Notes: generated by a model from the sequence alone, not told the origin. Positions 53,427 through 62,435 are shown, numbered from the stretch's first letter. The stretch is DNA of 64,000 nt from Micromonospora okii (GCF_020884795.1 NZ_BBZF01000015.1:227328-291327), one strand, 5' to 3'. Numbers and translations: made by a program.

Positions 53427-54866
53427 ATGGCTGAGCACATGGACCCCGAGGAGTTCCGCCGGGCCGGGCACGCGGTGGTCGACTGGATCGCCGACTACTG
53501 GGCGACGCTCGACCAGCGCCCCGTCGCCTCGACGGAACCGCCGGGGTCGCTGGCCGCCGCGCTGCCCGCCGGCCCGAGCGCACACGGCGAGCCGGTGGAG
53601 GCGGTGCTGGCCGATCTGGGCTCCCTGGTCGCGCCGAGGCTCACCCACTGGCAGCACCCCGGCTTCTTCGGCTACTTCCCGGCCAACACCTCCGGCCCGA
53701 GCGTCCTGGGCGACCTGGTCAGCTCGGGGCTCGGCGTGCAGGGGATGCTCTGGGCCACCAGCCCGGCCTGCACGGAGCTGGAGACGGTGATGATGGACTG
53801 GCTGGCGGGGCTGCTCGACCTGCCGCAGCGGTTCCGCTCCACGGGCGCCGGTGGCGGGGTGATCCAGGACTCGGCCTCCTCGGCGACCCTGGTGGCCACC
53901 CTCGCGGCGCTGCACCGGGCCGGCGGGGGCCGGTGGCGCGAGGCCGGGATCGACCGCCGTTACCGCGTGTACGCCTCCACCGAGGGCCACTCGTCGATCG
54001 AGAAGGCGGCCCGGATCGCCGGCCTCGGCCGCGACGGGGTGCGGACGGTCGACGTCGACCCGGAGACCCTGGCCATGCGCCCCGACGCGCTGCGCGCGGC
54101 GATCCGGGCGGACGTGGCGGCCGGTGACGTGCCGGCGATCGTGGTCGCGACGATCGGCACCACGTCCACCACCGCCGTCGACCCGCTGTCGGACATCGGC
54201 GCGATCTGCGCGGAGCATGGCGTCTGGCTGCACGTCGACGCCGCGTACGCGGGGGCGGCGGCGGTCTGCCCCGAGCTGCGCTGGTCGCACGTCGGCCTGG
54301 AGTACGCCGACTCGTACTGCTTCGACCCGCACAAGTGGCTGCTCACCGGCTTCGACTGCGACGCGTTCTGGGTGGCCGACCGGCGCGAGCTGGTGGAGGC
54401 GCTGACGGTGCTGCCGGAGTACCTGCGCAACGCGGCGACCGAGGCCGGCGCGGTGGTCGACTACCGGGACTGGCAGGTGCCGCTGGGCCGCCGGTTCCGC
54501 GCCCTGAAGCTGTGGTTCGTGCTGCGCTGGTACGGGGTCGAGGGGCTGCGGGCGCACATCCGGGGGCACGTGGCGCTCGCCGACCGGTTCGCCGCCCGGG
54601 TCCGCGCCGACGACCGGTTCGTCCTCGCCGCGCCGCACCCCTTCTCGCTGGTCTGCTTCCGGCTCGCCGCCGGTGACGAGGCCAGCGCTGAGCTGCTGTC
54701 CCGGGTCAACGCCACCGGCCGGGTGCTGCTCACCCACACCCGGGTCGCCGGCCGGTACACGCTGCGCCTGGCGATCGGCTCGCCGCTGACGACCCGGGAG
54801 CACGTGGACGGGGCGTGGGAGCTGCTCGCCGAGACCGCCGGGACGGTGCTGACCGGGCTGCAGTGA
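53427..54866 (+). CDS. Pyridoxal-dependent aromatic-L-amino-acid decarboxylase family protein
   Basis: A 479-residue group II PLP decarboxylase. Marks: MDPEEFRRAGHAVVDWIADY at the N-terminus, THWQHPGFFGYFPANTSGPS, the cofactor His in TEGHSSIEKAARIAG, Asp/Ala in HVDAAYAGAAAVCPE and the Schiff-base Lys in DPHKWLLTGFDCDAFWV. The order and spacing match aromatic amino acid (Dopa/Trp/Tyr/Phe) decarboxylases rather than glutamate decarboxylase. The product would be an aromatic amine. ATG at 53427, with ATG 53439 as alternative. Confidence 0.93.
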   Translation: MAEHMDPEEFRRAGHAVVDWIADYWATLDQRPVASTEPPGSLAAALPAGPSAHGEPVEAVLADLGSLVAPRLTHWQHPGFFGYFPANTSGPSVLGDLVSSGLGVQGMLWATSPACTELETVMMDWLAGLLDLPQRFRSTGAGGGVIQDSASSATLVATLAALHRAGGGRWREAGIDRRYRVYASTEGHSSIEKAARIAGLGRDGVRTVDVDPETLAMRPDALRAAIRADVAAGDVPAIVVATIGTTSTTAVDPLSDIGAICAEHGVWLHVDAAYAGAAAVCPELRWSHVGLEYADSYCFDPHKWLLTGFDCDAFWVADRRELVEALTVLPEYLRNAATEAGAVVDYRDWQVPLGRRFRALKLWFVLRWYGVEGLRAHIRGHVALADRFAARVRADDRFVLAAPHPFSLVCFRLAAGDEASAELLSRVNATGRVLLTHTRVAGRYTLRLAIGSPLTTREHVDGAWELLAETAGTVLTGLQ

Positions 54867-54897
54867 TCACACGCCGCGCCCGGGTGCCGGGGCCTCG

Positions 54898-54952
54898 GGG
54901 CGTTCACCGTCGACGCTTTGGAGCTGAGTCGTCCACGACATCGGGAACGCCC
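54898..54952. repeat. Long-range inverted repeat in the decarboxylase/TauE gap
   Basis: GGGCGTTC (54898-54905) and GAACGCCC (54945-54952) enclose a 39-nt core with TTTGGAGCTGAGTCGTCC. It may be a terminator or a dispersed palindromic element; the gap 54867-54978 has no gene. Confidence 0.35.
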
Positions 54953-54978
54953 GGCCGGATGACACCGGGCGTGGACGT

Positions 54979-55881
54979 TCAGACCAGGACGGGAACGTCG
55001 GCGGCCTCGACCGTGGCACGGGCGCGGCGGGTGCGGCGCAGCGCGCGGACGGCCAGGACGACGGCGACGACCCAGCCGGCGGCGAGCACGCCGTAGACCG
55101 CCCACCGCGCGCCGCCGGGCAGGCCCCCGGCCTCGGTCAGGGTGCGGGCGTTGGTCAGCACGATCACGCCGCCGATGGTGGCCCCGAGGAGCTGGGCCGG
55201 GACGATGCGGACGAGCCAGGCGGCGACGGGGGCGGCGATCAGGCCGCCGGCGAGCAGCGCGAGGACGGTGGGCAGCAGGAAGCCCTCCGTGCCGAGGCCG
55301 ATCAGGAAGCCGAGGCTGGCCGCGCCCGCCACCACGAACTCGGCGGTGTCGACGGAGCCGATGACCTTGCGGGGCTCCATCCGGCCGGAGACCAGCAGCG
55401 CCGGGGTGGCCACCGGGCCCCATCCCCCGCCGCCGGTGGCGTCGACGAAGCCGGCGACCAGGCCGAGCGGGCCGAGGAAGCGGCCGCGCAGCCGCCCGGC
55501 CGCCCGGTTGGCGCGCAGCGGCCGGGAGAAGCGCACCAGCAGGTACGCGCCGAGGGTGAACAGGATCGCGGCCATCCAGGGCGCGGCGGCCTCGGTGGAG
55601 ATCGAGCTGAGGAAGGTGGCGCCGGCGAAGGCGCCGAGCGCGCCGGGGACGGCGATGCGGGCGACCACCCGCCAGTCGACGTTGCCGAACCGCCAGTGGG
55701 CCACCCCGGCGGCGAGCGTGGTGCCGATCTCGGCGAGGTGCACCGAGGCGGACGCGGCGGCCGGCGCGACGCCGGCGACCAGCAGCAGGGTGGACGAGGT
55801 CAGCCCGTAGGCCATACCGAGTGAGCCGTCGACGAGTTGCGCGACGAGCCCGACCAGGGCGAGGACCAACAGCTTGCGCAC
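54979..55881 (-). CDS. Sulfite exporter TauE/SafE family protein
   Basis: A 300-residue membrane protein of the TauE/SafE family, which exports sulfur-containing anions such as sulfite or sulfoacetate. It is duplicated: LVAQLVDGSLGMAYGLTSST in the first half, and VAGFVDATGGGGWGPVATPA in the second, each with the family Gly/Asp-rich motif. About 8 membrane helices. GTG start at 55881. The promoter (TTGACC, 18 nt, CATTGT on the minus strand) is flanked by two similar boxes that may bind the Rrf2 regulator encoded just upstream, so it is probably part of sulfur control. Confidence 0.9.
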   Translation of the reverse strand: MRKLLVLALVGLVAQLVDGSLGMAYGLTSSTLLLVAGVAPAAASASVHLAEIGTTLAAGVAHWRFGNVDWRVVARIAVPGALGAFAGATFLSSISTEAAAPWMAAILFTLGAYLLVRFSRPLRANRAAGRLRGRFLGPLGLVAGFVDATGGGGWGPVATPALLVSGRMEPRKVIGSVDTAEFVVAGAASLGFLIGLGTEGFLLPTVLALLAGGLIAAPVAAWLVRIVPAQLLGATIGGVIVLTNARTLTEAGGLPGGARWAVYGVLAAGWVVAVVLAVRALRRTRRARATVEAADVPVLV

Positions 55882-55906
55882 GAGCGCCCCCTACTTTTCG
55901 GCATCT

Positions 55907-55968
55907 CCTATCGACTTGGTCGACAATGCGGCACGAGGACCCCCCGGGTCAAGCCCCTATCGGTTGGT
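55907..55968 (-). promoter_or_regulatory. TauE promoter with two CCTATCG boxes (candidate Rrf2 sites)
   Basis: CCTATCGACTTGGT (55907-55920, extending to the dyad TCGAC-TTG-GTCGA) and CCTATCGGTTGGT (55956-55968) are direct repeats flanking a minus-strand promoter: -35 TTGACC (55947-55952), -10 CATTGT (55923-55928), 18-nt spacing. They lie between tauE and the Rrf2 gene. Confidence 0.6.
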
Positions 55969-56012
55969 GGGACGCGCCGCACGGCCGGTGCGGCGGGACG
56001 GGATCGGGCCCG

Positions 56013-56483
56013 TCAGATCCAGGCGTCGGGGTCGGCGGCCAGCTCGCGGATCCGATCGGGCAGCGTCCCGTTGGCCACGTCGGCGACGGTGACCAGCTCG
56101 AGGATCTCCCGTTCGCTGGCGCGCAGCGCGATCCACACGTCCTGCAACGCCCGGGCGGCGCCCAGGTAGCCGAGCTGCTCGGGGCGCTGGCCCCGCACGT
56201 GCGCCAGCGGCCCGTCGATGACCCGGATCACCTCGGCGAGGGAGATGTCGGCCGCCGCCCGGGCCAGCCAGTAGCCGCCCTCGGGGCCGCGCTGGGCGTG
56301 CACGATCCCGCCCCGGCGCAGTTGCAGCAGGATGCTCTCCAGGAACTTCGGGGGGATCTCCTGGGCCTTGGCGATCTGTTCGGCGGTAACCGGGCGGGGC
56401 CGCCCGGCCCCGGTGCCGTCGCCGACGGCCGCGAGTTCGGCGGCCGCGCGAAGGGCATAGTCGACCCGGGCGGAGAGACGCAT
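56013..56483 (-). CDS. Rrf2 family regulator lacking cysteines
   Basis: A 156-residue regulator. RLSARVDYALRAAAELAAV and the winged helix TAEQIAKAQEIPPKFLESIL, LLQLRRGGIVHAQRGPEGGY are standard Rrf2. The three cysteines that bind an Fe-S cluster in IscR/NsrR/RsrR are absent; the protein has no Cys at all. Cluster-free Rrf2 proteins such as CymR control cysteine/sulfur metabolism through a protein partner, which fits the TauE gene 131 nt downstream on the same strand (inference). Confidence 0.9.
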   Translation of the reverse strand: MRLSARVDYALRAAAELAAVGDGTGAGRPRPVTAEQIAKAQEIPPKFLESILLQLRRGGIVHAQRGPEGGYWLARAAADISLAEVIRVIDGPLAHVRGQRPEQLGYLGAARALQDVWIALRASEREILELVTVADVANGTLPDRIRELAADPDAWI

Positions 56484-56612
56484 ACGGCCAGGTTAGTCGG
56501 CCCGTCGACCGGCCGGACCGCCGCCCCTCGGCCGAACGGTCGAGCCGGTGTCGTCCGTGCCGCCGATCGGGCGAGCCCCCCACCGTGGCGCGGTCGTGGC
56601 ACCATACCCGGC

Positions 56613-57917
56613 ATGACACCGTTGGGTCCGCGTGATCCGGACCGGGCGGGCGCCTACGAGCTGCTGGGTCGGCTCGGCGCGGGCGGCCAGGGCGTCGTCT
56701 ACCTGGGCCGCGACCACCGGGGCGGGCTGGCCGCGGTCAAGATGCTCAACCTGGAGCTGCACCACAACCCGCGCGCCAAGCGGCAGTTCGCCAAGGAGAT
56801 CGACGCCGCCCGGCGGGTGTCCCCGTTCTGCACCGCGCAGATCCTCTTCGCCGACGTGGACAGCGACCCGCCGTACGTGGTGAGCGAGTACATCGACGGC
56901 CCGAGCCTGCAACGGCACGTCGAGGAGCACGGCCCGATCGGCGGCAACGCCCTGCACCGGCTGGCCGTGGGCACCGCCACCGCGCTCGCGGCGATCCACC
57001 AGGCCGACGTGGTGCACTGCGACCTCAAGCCCGACAACGTCGTGCTCGGCGCGGACGGGCCCCGGGTCATCGACTTCGGCATCGCCCGGGCCCTCGACGC
57101 CACCGAGACGATGACCAGCAGGATCATGGGCACCGCCCCGTACATGGCGCCGGAGCGGTTCCGCGACGAGGAGATCGGCCCGGCGAGCGACGTGTTCGCG
57201 TGGGCGGCGACCATCGCGTTCGCCGCGACGGGCCGGCCGCCGTTCGGCACCGGCGCGGTCGTGGCGGTGATGATGCGGGTGCTGCACGACCCGCCGGACC
57301 TGGCGGGGCTGCCCGGCCCGCTGGTCGAGCTGGTCGGGCGCTGCCTGGACAAGGACCACCGGGCCCGGCCGGCGGCCCCGCAGGTCCTGCTGCGGCTGCT
57401 GGGGCACGCCCCGCAGGCCGGCGCGCCGGTGCCGATCCAGGCGGCGCTGCGGGCGGGCACCGACGCGGCGGCCACCCACCCGGTCGCCGGCCGGCCGACG
57501 ACCGGCGCGACGGCGGCAGCCCCGGCGTCGCCGGCTGCGACCGTCCCGGCGTCGCCGGCTGCGCCCGTCCCGACGGCACCCGGTGCGACCGTCCCGGCGG
57601 CGTCGGCCGCGACGGTGGTGGGCGGGCCGCGCGGGGCCGCGCGGGAGACCTGGCCGCGGCGGCTGCGCCGGGAGTACGCCGACGCGTGGGGCGTCTCGGC
57701 GGCCATCTTCCTCGGCGCGGTCGGCGGGGCCGCCGGGTACGTCGCGTCGGCCGCCGCAGGCACCGCCGCCGCCGTCGGGGCAGTGACCTTCGTCGTGGTC
57801 TACGGTGTCCGTCTGGTGATCGCCACCGCGCTTCCCGGCCGTGCCGCGCCGCACGCCCCCGCCCCGGCCGATCCGGCGACCGGGCGGGGCGGCCCGCCGC
57901 CGCGCCCCGGCGCCTGA
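56613..57917 (+). CDS. Serine/threonine protein kinase, membrane-anchored at the C-terminus
   Basis: A 434-residue Hanks-type kinase. Kinase domain ~15-275: Gly loop LGAGGQGVVYLG, Lys in LAAVKMLNLEL, catalytic loop VVHCDLKPDNVVL (HCD instead of HRD, a non-RD kinase), DFGIARALD, and APYMAPERF. Then a ~90-residue Ala/Pro/Thr-rich linker with ATVPASPAAP-type repeats, and two close membrane helices (~370-420). Unlike PknB it has no extracellular PASTA domain. The next gene, 29 nt downstream, encodes an extracellular solute-binding/VWA protein, which may supply the sensor (inference). Confidence 0.92.
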   Translation: MTPLGPRDPDRAGAYELLGRLGAGGQGVVYLGRDHRGGLAAVKMLNLELHHNPRAKRQFAKEIDAARRVSPFCTAQILFADVDSDPPYVVSEYIDGPSLQRHVEEHGPIGGNALHRLAVGTATALAAIHQADVVHCDLKPDNVVLGADGPRVIDFGIARALDATETMTSRIMGTAPYMAPERFRDEEIGPASDVFAWAATIAFAATGRPPFGTGAVVAVMMRVLHDPPDLAGLPGPLVELVGRCLDKDHRARPAAPQVLLRLLGHAPQAGAPVPIQAALRAGTDAAATHPVAGRPTTGATAAAPASPAATVPASPAAPVPTAPGATVPAASAATVVGGPRGAARETWPRRLRREYADAWGVSAAIFLGAVGGAAGYVASAAAGTAAAVGAVTFVVVYGVRLVIATALPGRAAPHAPAPADPATGRGGPPPRPGA

Positions 57918-57946
57918 ACCCGCCGCACCCGCACAGGAGGAACCCG

Positions 57947-59713
57947 ATGGGCACCGGTCAGACTTCCGCCCGGCCGTGGCTGCCGTACACGGCGGCCGTG
58001 GTCGCCGGGCTCGCGGTCATCGCCGCGGCGTACGTGATCGTGCGACCGGGCGCGGACCGCTCCGGCTGCGTGCCGCTGGAGGTCAGCTCCTCGACCGAGA
58101 AGGACGTCCTCCTCGGGCAGCTCGCCGCGCGGTACAACGCCGCCGACCGGCGCTTCGGCGGGCGCTGCGCCCAGGTGAGCGTGCACGGGCTGAACTCGGG
58201 CGAGGCGATGGAGGCGCTGGCCTCGGGGAGCTGGGCCGGCCTGCAGCCGACGACCCCGGCGCCGCAGGTGTGGCTGCCGACGTCGTCGCTGTGGACGGGG
58301 CGGCTGCGCCTGCTCGACGAGCAGGTCGGGCGGCCGGCGCAGACCCCCGGGCCGTACCGGTCGATCGCCAACAGCCCGCTGGTCATCGCCATGCCGAAGG
58401 ACAAGGCTGAGCTGGTGCGCGGGCGCGGCCCGCTCGGCTGGGCGGAGATCCTCGGGCTCTCCGGGGACGCGGGCTGGGCGGCGTTCGGCCGGCCCGAGTG
58501 GGGCCGGTTCACCTTCGGCAAGGACAACCCGAACCTGTCCACCTCGGGGCTCGCGGCGACGGTCGCCACCTACTACGCGGCCGTGCGGCGCTCCAGCGAC
58601 CTGGTCACCGAGGACCTCGCCAGGCCGGCGGTGACGCAGTTCGTCCGCCGCATCGAGGCGAACGTGTCGCACTACAGCGACGACTCGGTGGACCTGCTGC
58701 GCGACCTCGCCGAGGCGGACCTGGGCGGCGACGGCGACGCCCGGGGCACCGACATGAGCGCGGTCGTGGTCCAGGAGGAGCTGGTCTACCAGTACAACCA
58801 GGGGCAGCTCAGCCCCACCCCGGGCGTGAAGCCCCGGGTGCCGCTGGTCGCGGTGCGCCCGAAGGAGGGCACGTTCAACCTCGACCACCCGTACGTGGTG
58901 CTGCCCTCGGCCGACGCCGGGCAGCGCGAGGCCGCGCAGGACTTTCTCACCTTCCTCCAGGAGGCCCCGCAGCAGCGCGCCTTCGCCGAGATCGGCTTCC
59001 GCGACCACGAGCGTCGGCCCTCGGACGCGCTGGTCGCCGCGGTGGGGGGCGACTCCGGTGGGGAGGCCGTCTACTTCGACCCGCCCGCCCCGGAGGTGGT
59101 CGACGCGATCCTCGCCGGGTGGGGCACGCTGCGCAAGAAGGCGAACATCCTGCTCGCCGTGGACACCTCCGGCTCGATGCGGGCCGCCGTGGGCGGCCGG
59201 ACCCGGTTCCAGGTGGCGACCACCGCCGCCGACAAGGGCGTCGGCCTGCTCAACTCCGCCGACCGGGTGGCGCTGTGGTCGTTCTCCTCGGAGACGCCGC
59301 AGCGGCCGGGCCGGCCGTACAGCGAGGAGGTGCCGCTCGGGCCGTACGACCGGGCGGTCTTCCGGCGCAAGCTCACCGGGCTGCGCGTGGCGGGCGACAC
59401 CGCCCTGTACGCGACGGTCCGGGCCGCTCACCGGCACCTGCTCGACAACTACGACCCGGACCGGATCAACGCGGTCGTGGTGCTCACCGACGGCAAGAAC
59501 GACTACCCGAAGGACCGCGACCTGGGGCGGCTGCTCGACGACATCGCCCTGGACCCCCGGCGGCCGGTGAAGGTCTTCTGCGTCGCCTTCGACCAGGAGT
59601 CCGACCTCGCCGCCCTGGACCGGATCGCCAGGGCCAGCGCCGGCAAGGCGTTCGACGCCACGGACCCGGCGACGATCGACGAGGCGTTCGTGAAGCTGGT
59701 CAGCAGCTTCTGA
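57947..59713 (+). CDS. Membrane-anchored solute-binding and von Willebrand factor A domain protein
   Basis: A 588-residue protein. N-terminal helix (~13-32, PYTAAVVAGLAVIAAAYVIV) anchors it outside the cell. Residues ~38-385 resemble family 1/11 extracellular solute-binding proteins (LEVSSSTEKDVLLGQLAARY, the VWLPTSSLWTGRLRL stretch, NSPLVIAMPKDKA). Residues ~395-588 are a VWA domain with intact MIDAS: DTSGSM, the Thr in GDTALYATV and Asp in VVVLTDGKNDY. AGGAGG lies 7 nt before the ATG. The gene follows the kinase by 29 nt, so they form an operon; ligand and partner are unknown. Its stop abuts the stop of convergent tesB with no gap. Confidence 0.9.
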   Translation: MGTGQTSARPWLPYTAAVVAGLAVIAAAYVIVRPGADRSGCVPLEVSSSTEKDVLLGQLAARYNAADRRFGGRCAQVSVHGLNSGEAMEALASGSWAGLQPTTPAPQVWLPTSSLWTGRLRLLDEQVGRPAQTPGPYRSIANSPLVIAMPKDKAELVRGRGPLGWAEILGLSGDAGWAAFGRPEWGRFTFGKDNPNLSTSGLAATVATYYAAVRRSSDLVTEDLARPAVTQFVRRIEANVSHYSDDSVDLLRDLAEADLGGDGDARGTDMSAVVVQEELVYQYNQGQLSPTPGVKPRVPLVAVRPKEGTFNLDHPYVVLPSADAGQREAAQDFLTFLQEAPQQRAFAEIGFRDHERRPSDALVAAVGGDSGGEAVYFDPPAPEVVDAILAGWGTLRKKANILLAVDTSGSMRAAVGGRTRFQVATTAADKGVGLLNSADRVALWSFSSETPQRPGRPYSEEVPLGPYDRAVFRRKLTGLRVAGDTALYATVRAAHRHLLDNYDPDRINAVVVLTDGKNDYPKDRDLGRLLDDIALDPRRPVKVFCVAFDQESDLAALDRIARASAGKAFDATDPATIDEAFVKLVSSF

Positions 59714-60595
59714 TCAGTCGCCGACCCGGCGCAGCAGGCCCTCCTGCACGGCGCTGGCGACGTGCCGGCCGTCGGTGGTGAACATCCGGCCGGTGGCCAG
59801 CCCGCGCGCGCCGGAGGCGGACGGGCTCCAGCAGTCGTAGAGGAACCACTCGTCGGCGCGGAACGGGCGGTGGAACCACAGCGCGTGGTCGAGGCTCGCG
59901 CCGACGACGCCGCCGGGCCCCCACACCTCGCCGTGCACCGACAGGACCGAGTCGAGCAGGGTCAGGTCGGAGGCGTAGGTGAGGGCGCAGGCGTGCAGCA
60001 GCGGGTCGTCGGGGAGCTTGCCGTCGAAGCGCATCCAGACCCGCTGGTGCGGCTCGGCGGGGCGGTCGCCGGGGCGCACCCAGCCGGGCTCGCCGACGTA
60101 GCGCACGTCGATCGGGCGGGGGACCTGCCCCCAGATGCCCAGCCGCTCCGGGTAGCGGGCCAACCGGTCGGCCATGGTGGGTACGTCGTCCGGGCCGGGC
60201 ACGTCCGGCGGGAGGGGGGCGTGGTGGTCCAGCCCCTCCTCCGCGCGCTGGAACGACGCCGACATGAAGAAGATCGGCTTGTCGTGTTGCAGGGCCACCG
60301 CGCGACGCACGGAGAACGAGCGCCCGTCGCGGACGTTCTCGACCTCGTAGTGGATCGGCTCGGAGGCGTCGCCGGGGCGGACGAAGTAGCCGTGCAGCGA
60401 GTGGACGAACCGCTCCGGGTCGACGGTGCGCCCGGCGGCGACCAGGGCCTGGCCGGCGACCTGGCCGCCGTACACCCGCTGGGGACCGACCGGGGGGCTG
60501 ATCCCCCGGAAGGTCGTCCCACCGAGGTGTTCGAGGTCGAGGACGCCGAGCAACTGGTCGACGGCCGCCTGGCCGACGGCCACCTCGTCGCTCAC
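59714..60595 (-). CDS. tesB: Acyl-CoA thioesterase II
   Basis: 293-residue double-hotdog thioesterase that hydrolyses acyl-CoA to free acid and CoA. Marks: FRGISPPVGPQRVYGGQVAG near the N-terminus, HSLHGYFVRPGD, the RSFSVRRAVALQ core and, in the second half, LTYASDLTLLDSVL and SLDHALWFHRPFRADEW. The Asp-Thr/Ser-Gln catalytic network of TesB is consistent with these. GTG start overlaps the pyk stop by 4 nt, so it is co-translated with pyk, matching Rv1617-Rv1618 in M. tuberculosis. Confidence 0.95.
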   Translation of the reverse strand: MSDEVAVGQAAVDQLLGVLDLEHLGGTTFRGISPPVGPQRVYGGQVAGQALVAAGRTVDPERFVHSLHGYFVRPGDASEPIHYEVENVRDGRSFSVRRAVALQHDKPIFFMSASFQRAEEGLDHHAPLPPDVPGPDDVPTMADRLARYPERLGIWGQVPRPIDVRYVGEPGWVRPGDRPAEPHQRVWMRFDGKLPDDPLLHACALTYASDLTLLDSVLSVHGEVWGPGGVVGASLDHALWFHRPFRADEWFLYDCWSPSASGARGLATGRMFTTDGRHVASAVQEGLLRRVGD

Positions 60596-62040
60596 TGCAG
60601 CGCCCGCGCCGACGCCGCGTCCACCAGTGAGCCGAGCTGGTGCACGCGCAGGGTGTTGGTGGAGCCGGGGGTGCCGGGCGGGCTGCCGGCCACGATCACC
60701 ACGTAGTCGCCGGGGTTGGCCCGGTCGAGGCCGAGCAGCGCCTGGTCGACCTGGCGGAACATCTCGTCGGTGTGCTCGACGAACGGCATGAGGAAGGTCT
60801 CCACGCCCCAGGAGAGGGCGAGCTGGCTGCGCACCTCGGGCACCGGGGTGAAGGCCAGCAGCGGCAGGTCGCAGTGCAGCCGGCTCAGCCGCCGGACGGT
60901 GTCGCCGGTCTGCGAGAAGGCCACCATCGCCTTCGCGCCGATGGCGCGGGCGATCGACGAGGCGGCGATGGTCAGCGCGCCGCCGTGGGTGCGCGGGTCG
61001 TGCTGCAACCGGGGCACGCCGATGGAGCCGGCCTCGGTGGTGGTGACGATCTTCGCCATCGTGCTGACGGTGAGCACCGGGTACTTGCCGACGCTGGTCT
61101 CGCCCGAGAGCATCACCGCGTCCGCGCCGTCGAGCACCGCGTTGGCCACGTCGGAGGCCTCGGCGCGGGTCGGCCGCGAATTCTCGATCATGGAGTCGAG
61201 CATCTGGGTGGCCACGATGACCGGCTTGGCGTTCTCCCGGCAGAGCTGCACGGCGCGCTTCTGCACCAGGGGCACCTGGTCCAGCGGCAGCTCGACGCCG
61301 AGGTCGCCGCGGGCGACCATGACGCCGTCGAAGGCCAGCACGATGGCCTCCAGGTGGTCGACCGCCTCCGGCTTCTCCACCTTCGCCAGCACGGGCCGGC
61401 GCACGCCCACCTCGTCCATGATCGCGTGGACGAGCTTGATGTCCTCCGCCGAGCGGACGAAGGAGAGCGCGATCATGTCGGCGCCCAGGCCGAGGGCGAA
61501 GCGCAGGTCCTCGGCATCCTTCTCCGACAGGGCGGGGACGCTGACCGCCACGTTGGGCAGCGAGACGCCCTTGTTGTTGGAGACCGGGCCGCCCTCGGTG
61601 ACGAGGCAGCGGATGTCGTTGCCGACCACGTCGCTCACCTCGACGGCCACCCGGCCGTCGTCGATGAGCAGCCGGTCACCGGCCTTGACCTCCTGCGGGA
61701 GCTTGCGGTAGGTGCAGGAGACGCGCTCCTTCGTGCCGACGACCTCGTCGCCGGTGATCACCACGGAGTCGCCGGTGCGCCACTCGTGCGGCCCGTCGGC
61801 GAAGCGGCCGAGCCGGATCTTCGGGCCCTGGAGGTCGGCGAGCACGGCCACCGGCTGGCCGGCGGCGTCGGATGCCTCGCGGACCAGCCGGTAGACCGCC
61901 TCGTGGTCGGTGTGGCTGCCGTGGCTGAAGTTGAGCCTCGCCACGTTCATGCCGGCCTCGACGAGCCCCCGGATGCGCTCCGGGGACGAGGTGGCGGGGC
62001 CAAGGGTGCAGACGATCTTCGCGCGGCGTGTCACGCCCAT
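60592..62040 (-). CDS. pyk: Pyruvate kinase
   Basis: 482-residue glycolytic enzyme that converts phosphoenolpyruvate and ADP to pyruvate and ATP. RRAKIVCTLGPATSSPERIR, MNVARLNFSHGSHTDHE, the catalytic Lys region LAKVEKPEAVDHLEAIV, MVARGDLGVELP and the active-site ATQMLDSMIENSRPTRAEASD (quoted to ATQMLDSMIENSRPTRAE) are intact, as is the C-terminal allosteric domain. ATG at 62040. Translationally coupled to tesB. The 395-nt gap to the next gene holds both promoters; nothing else is evident in it. Confidence 0.97.
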   Translation of the reverse strand: MGVTRRAKIVCTLGPATSSPERIRGLVEAGMNVARLNFSHGSHTDHEAVYRLVREASDAAGQPVAVLADLQGPKIRLGRFADGPHEWRTGDSVVITGDEVVGTKERVSCTYRKLPQEVKAGDRLLIDDGRVAVEVSDVVGNDIRCLVTEGGPVSNNKGVSLPNVAVSVPALSEKDAEDLRFALGLGADMIALSFVRSAEDIKLVHAIMDEVGVRRPVLAKVEKPEAVDHLEAIVLAFDGVMVARGDLGVELPLDQVPLVQKRAVQLCRENAKPVIVATQMLDSMIENSRPTRAEASDVANAVLDGADAVMLSGETSVGKYPVLTVSTMAKIVTTTEAGSIGVPRLQHDPRTHGGALTIAASSIARAIGAKAMVAFSQTGDTVRRLSRLHCDLPLLAFTPVPEVRSQLALSWGVETFLMPFVEHTDEMFRQVDQALLGLDRANPGDYVVIVAGSPPGTPGSTNTLRVHQLGSLVDAASARALQ

Positions 62041-62435
62041 CAGGCTAGTCTCTCCTCCGGGTCGCGCTGCTGGCCGACCCCTTACGAACTGCGGAACTGT
62101 TGTCCGACGACGCGCCGCGCCCGCGCCGGCGGCGGGTGCGACCGCACCGGAATCGTCGTCCGGAGTCGTCGTTGTGGGCGGGCATCGGCGACCGCGCGCC
62201 CGGAATCGTACCGCCCGGCGTCACCCCCCGTGGGCGCGCTCCCCGCCCCCCACGGACGACGGTAGCAGCGGCCGGCCGGCGACCGCCGTCACGATGACGA
62301 CACCCCCTGCGGTCCCGCCCGGCGCGCGACCACGCGCCGTGAGCCGGCGGACGCGAAGGGCCACCCGCCCCTTCCCCCTGGGTGACCGGACCACTACCTT
62401 CTGAGGGATTCTCACACCCGTCGATCGGGGGTTGC

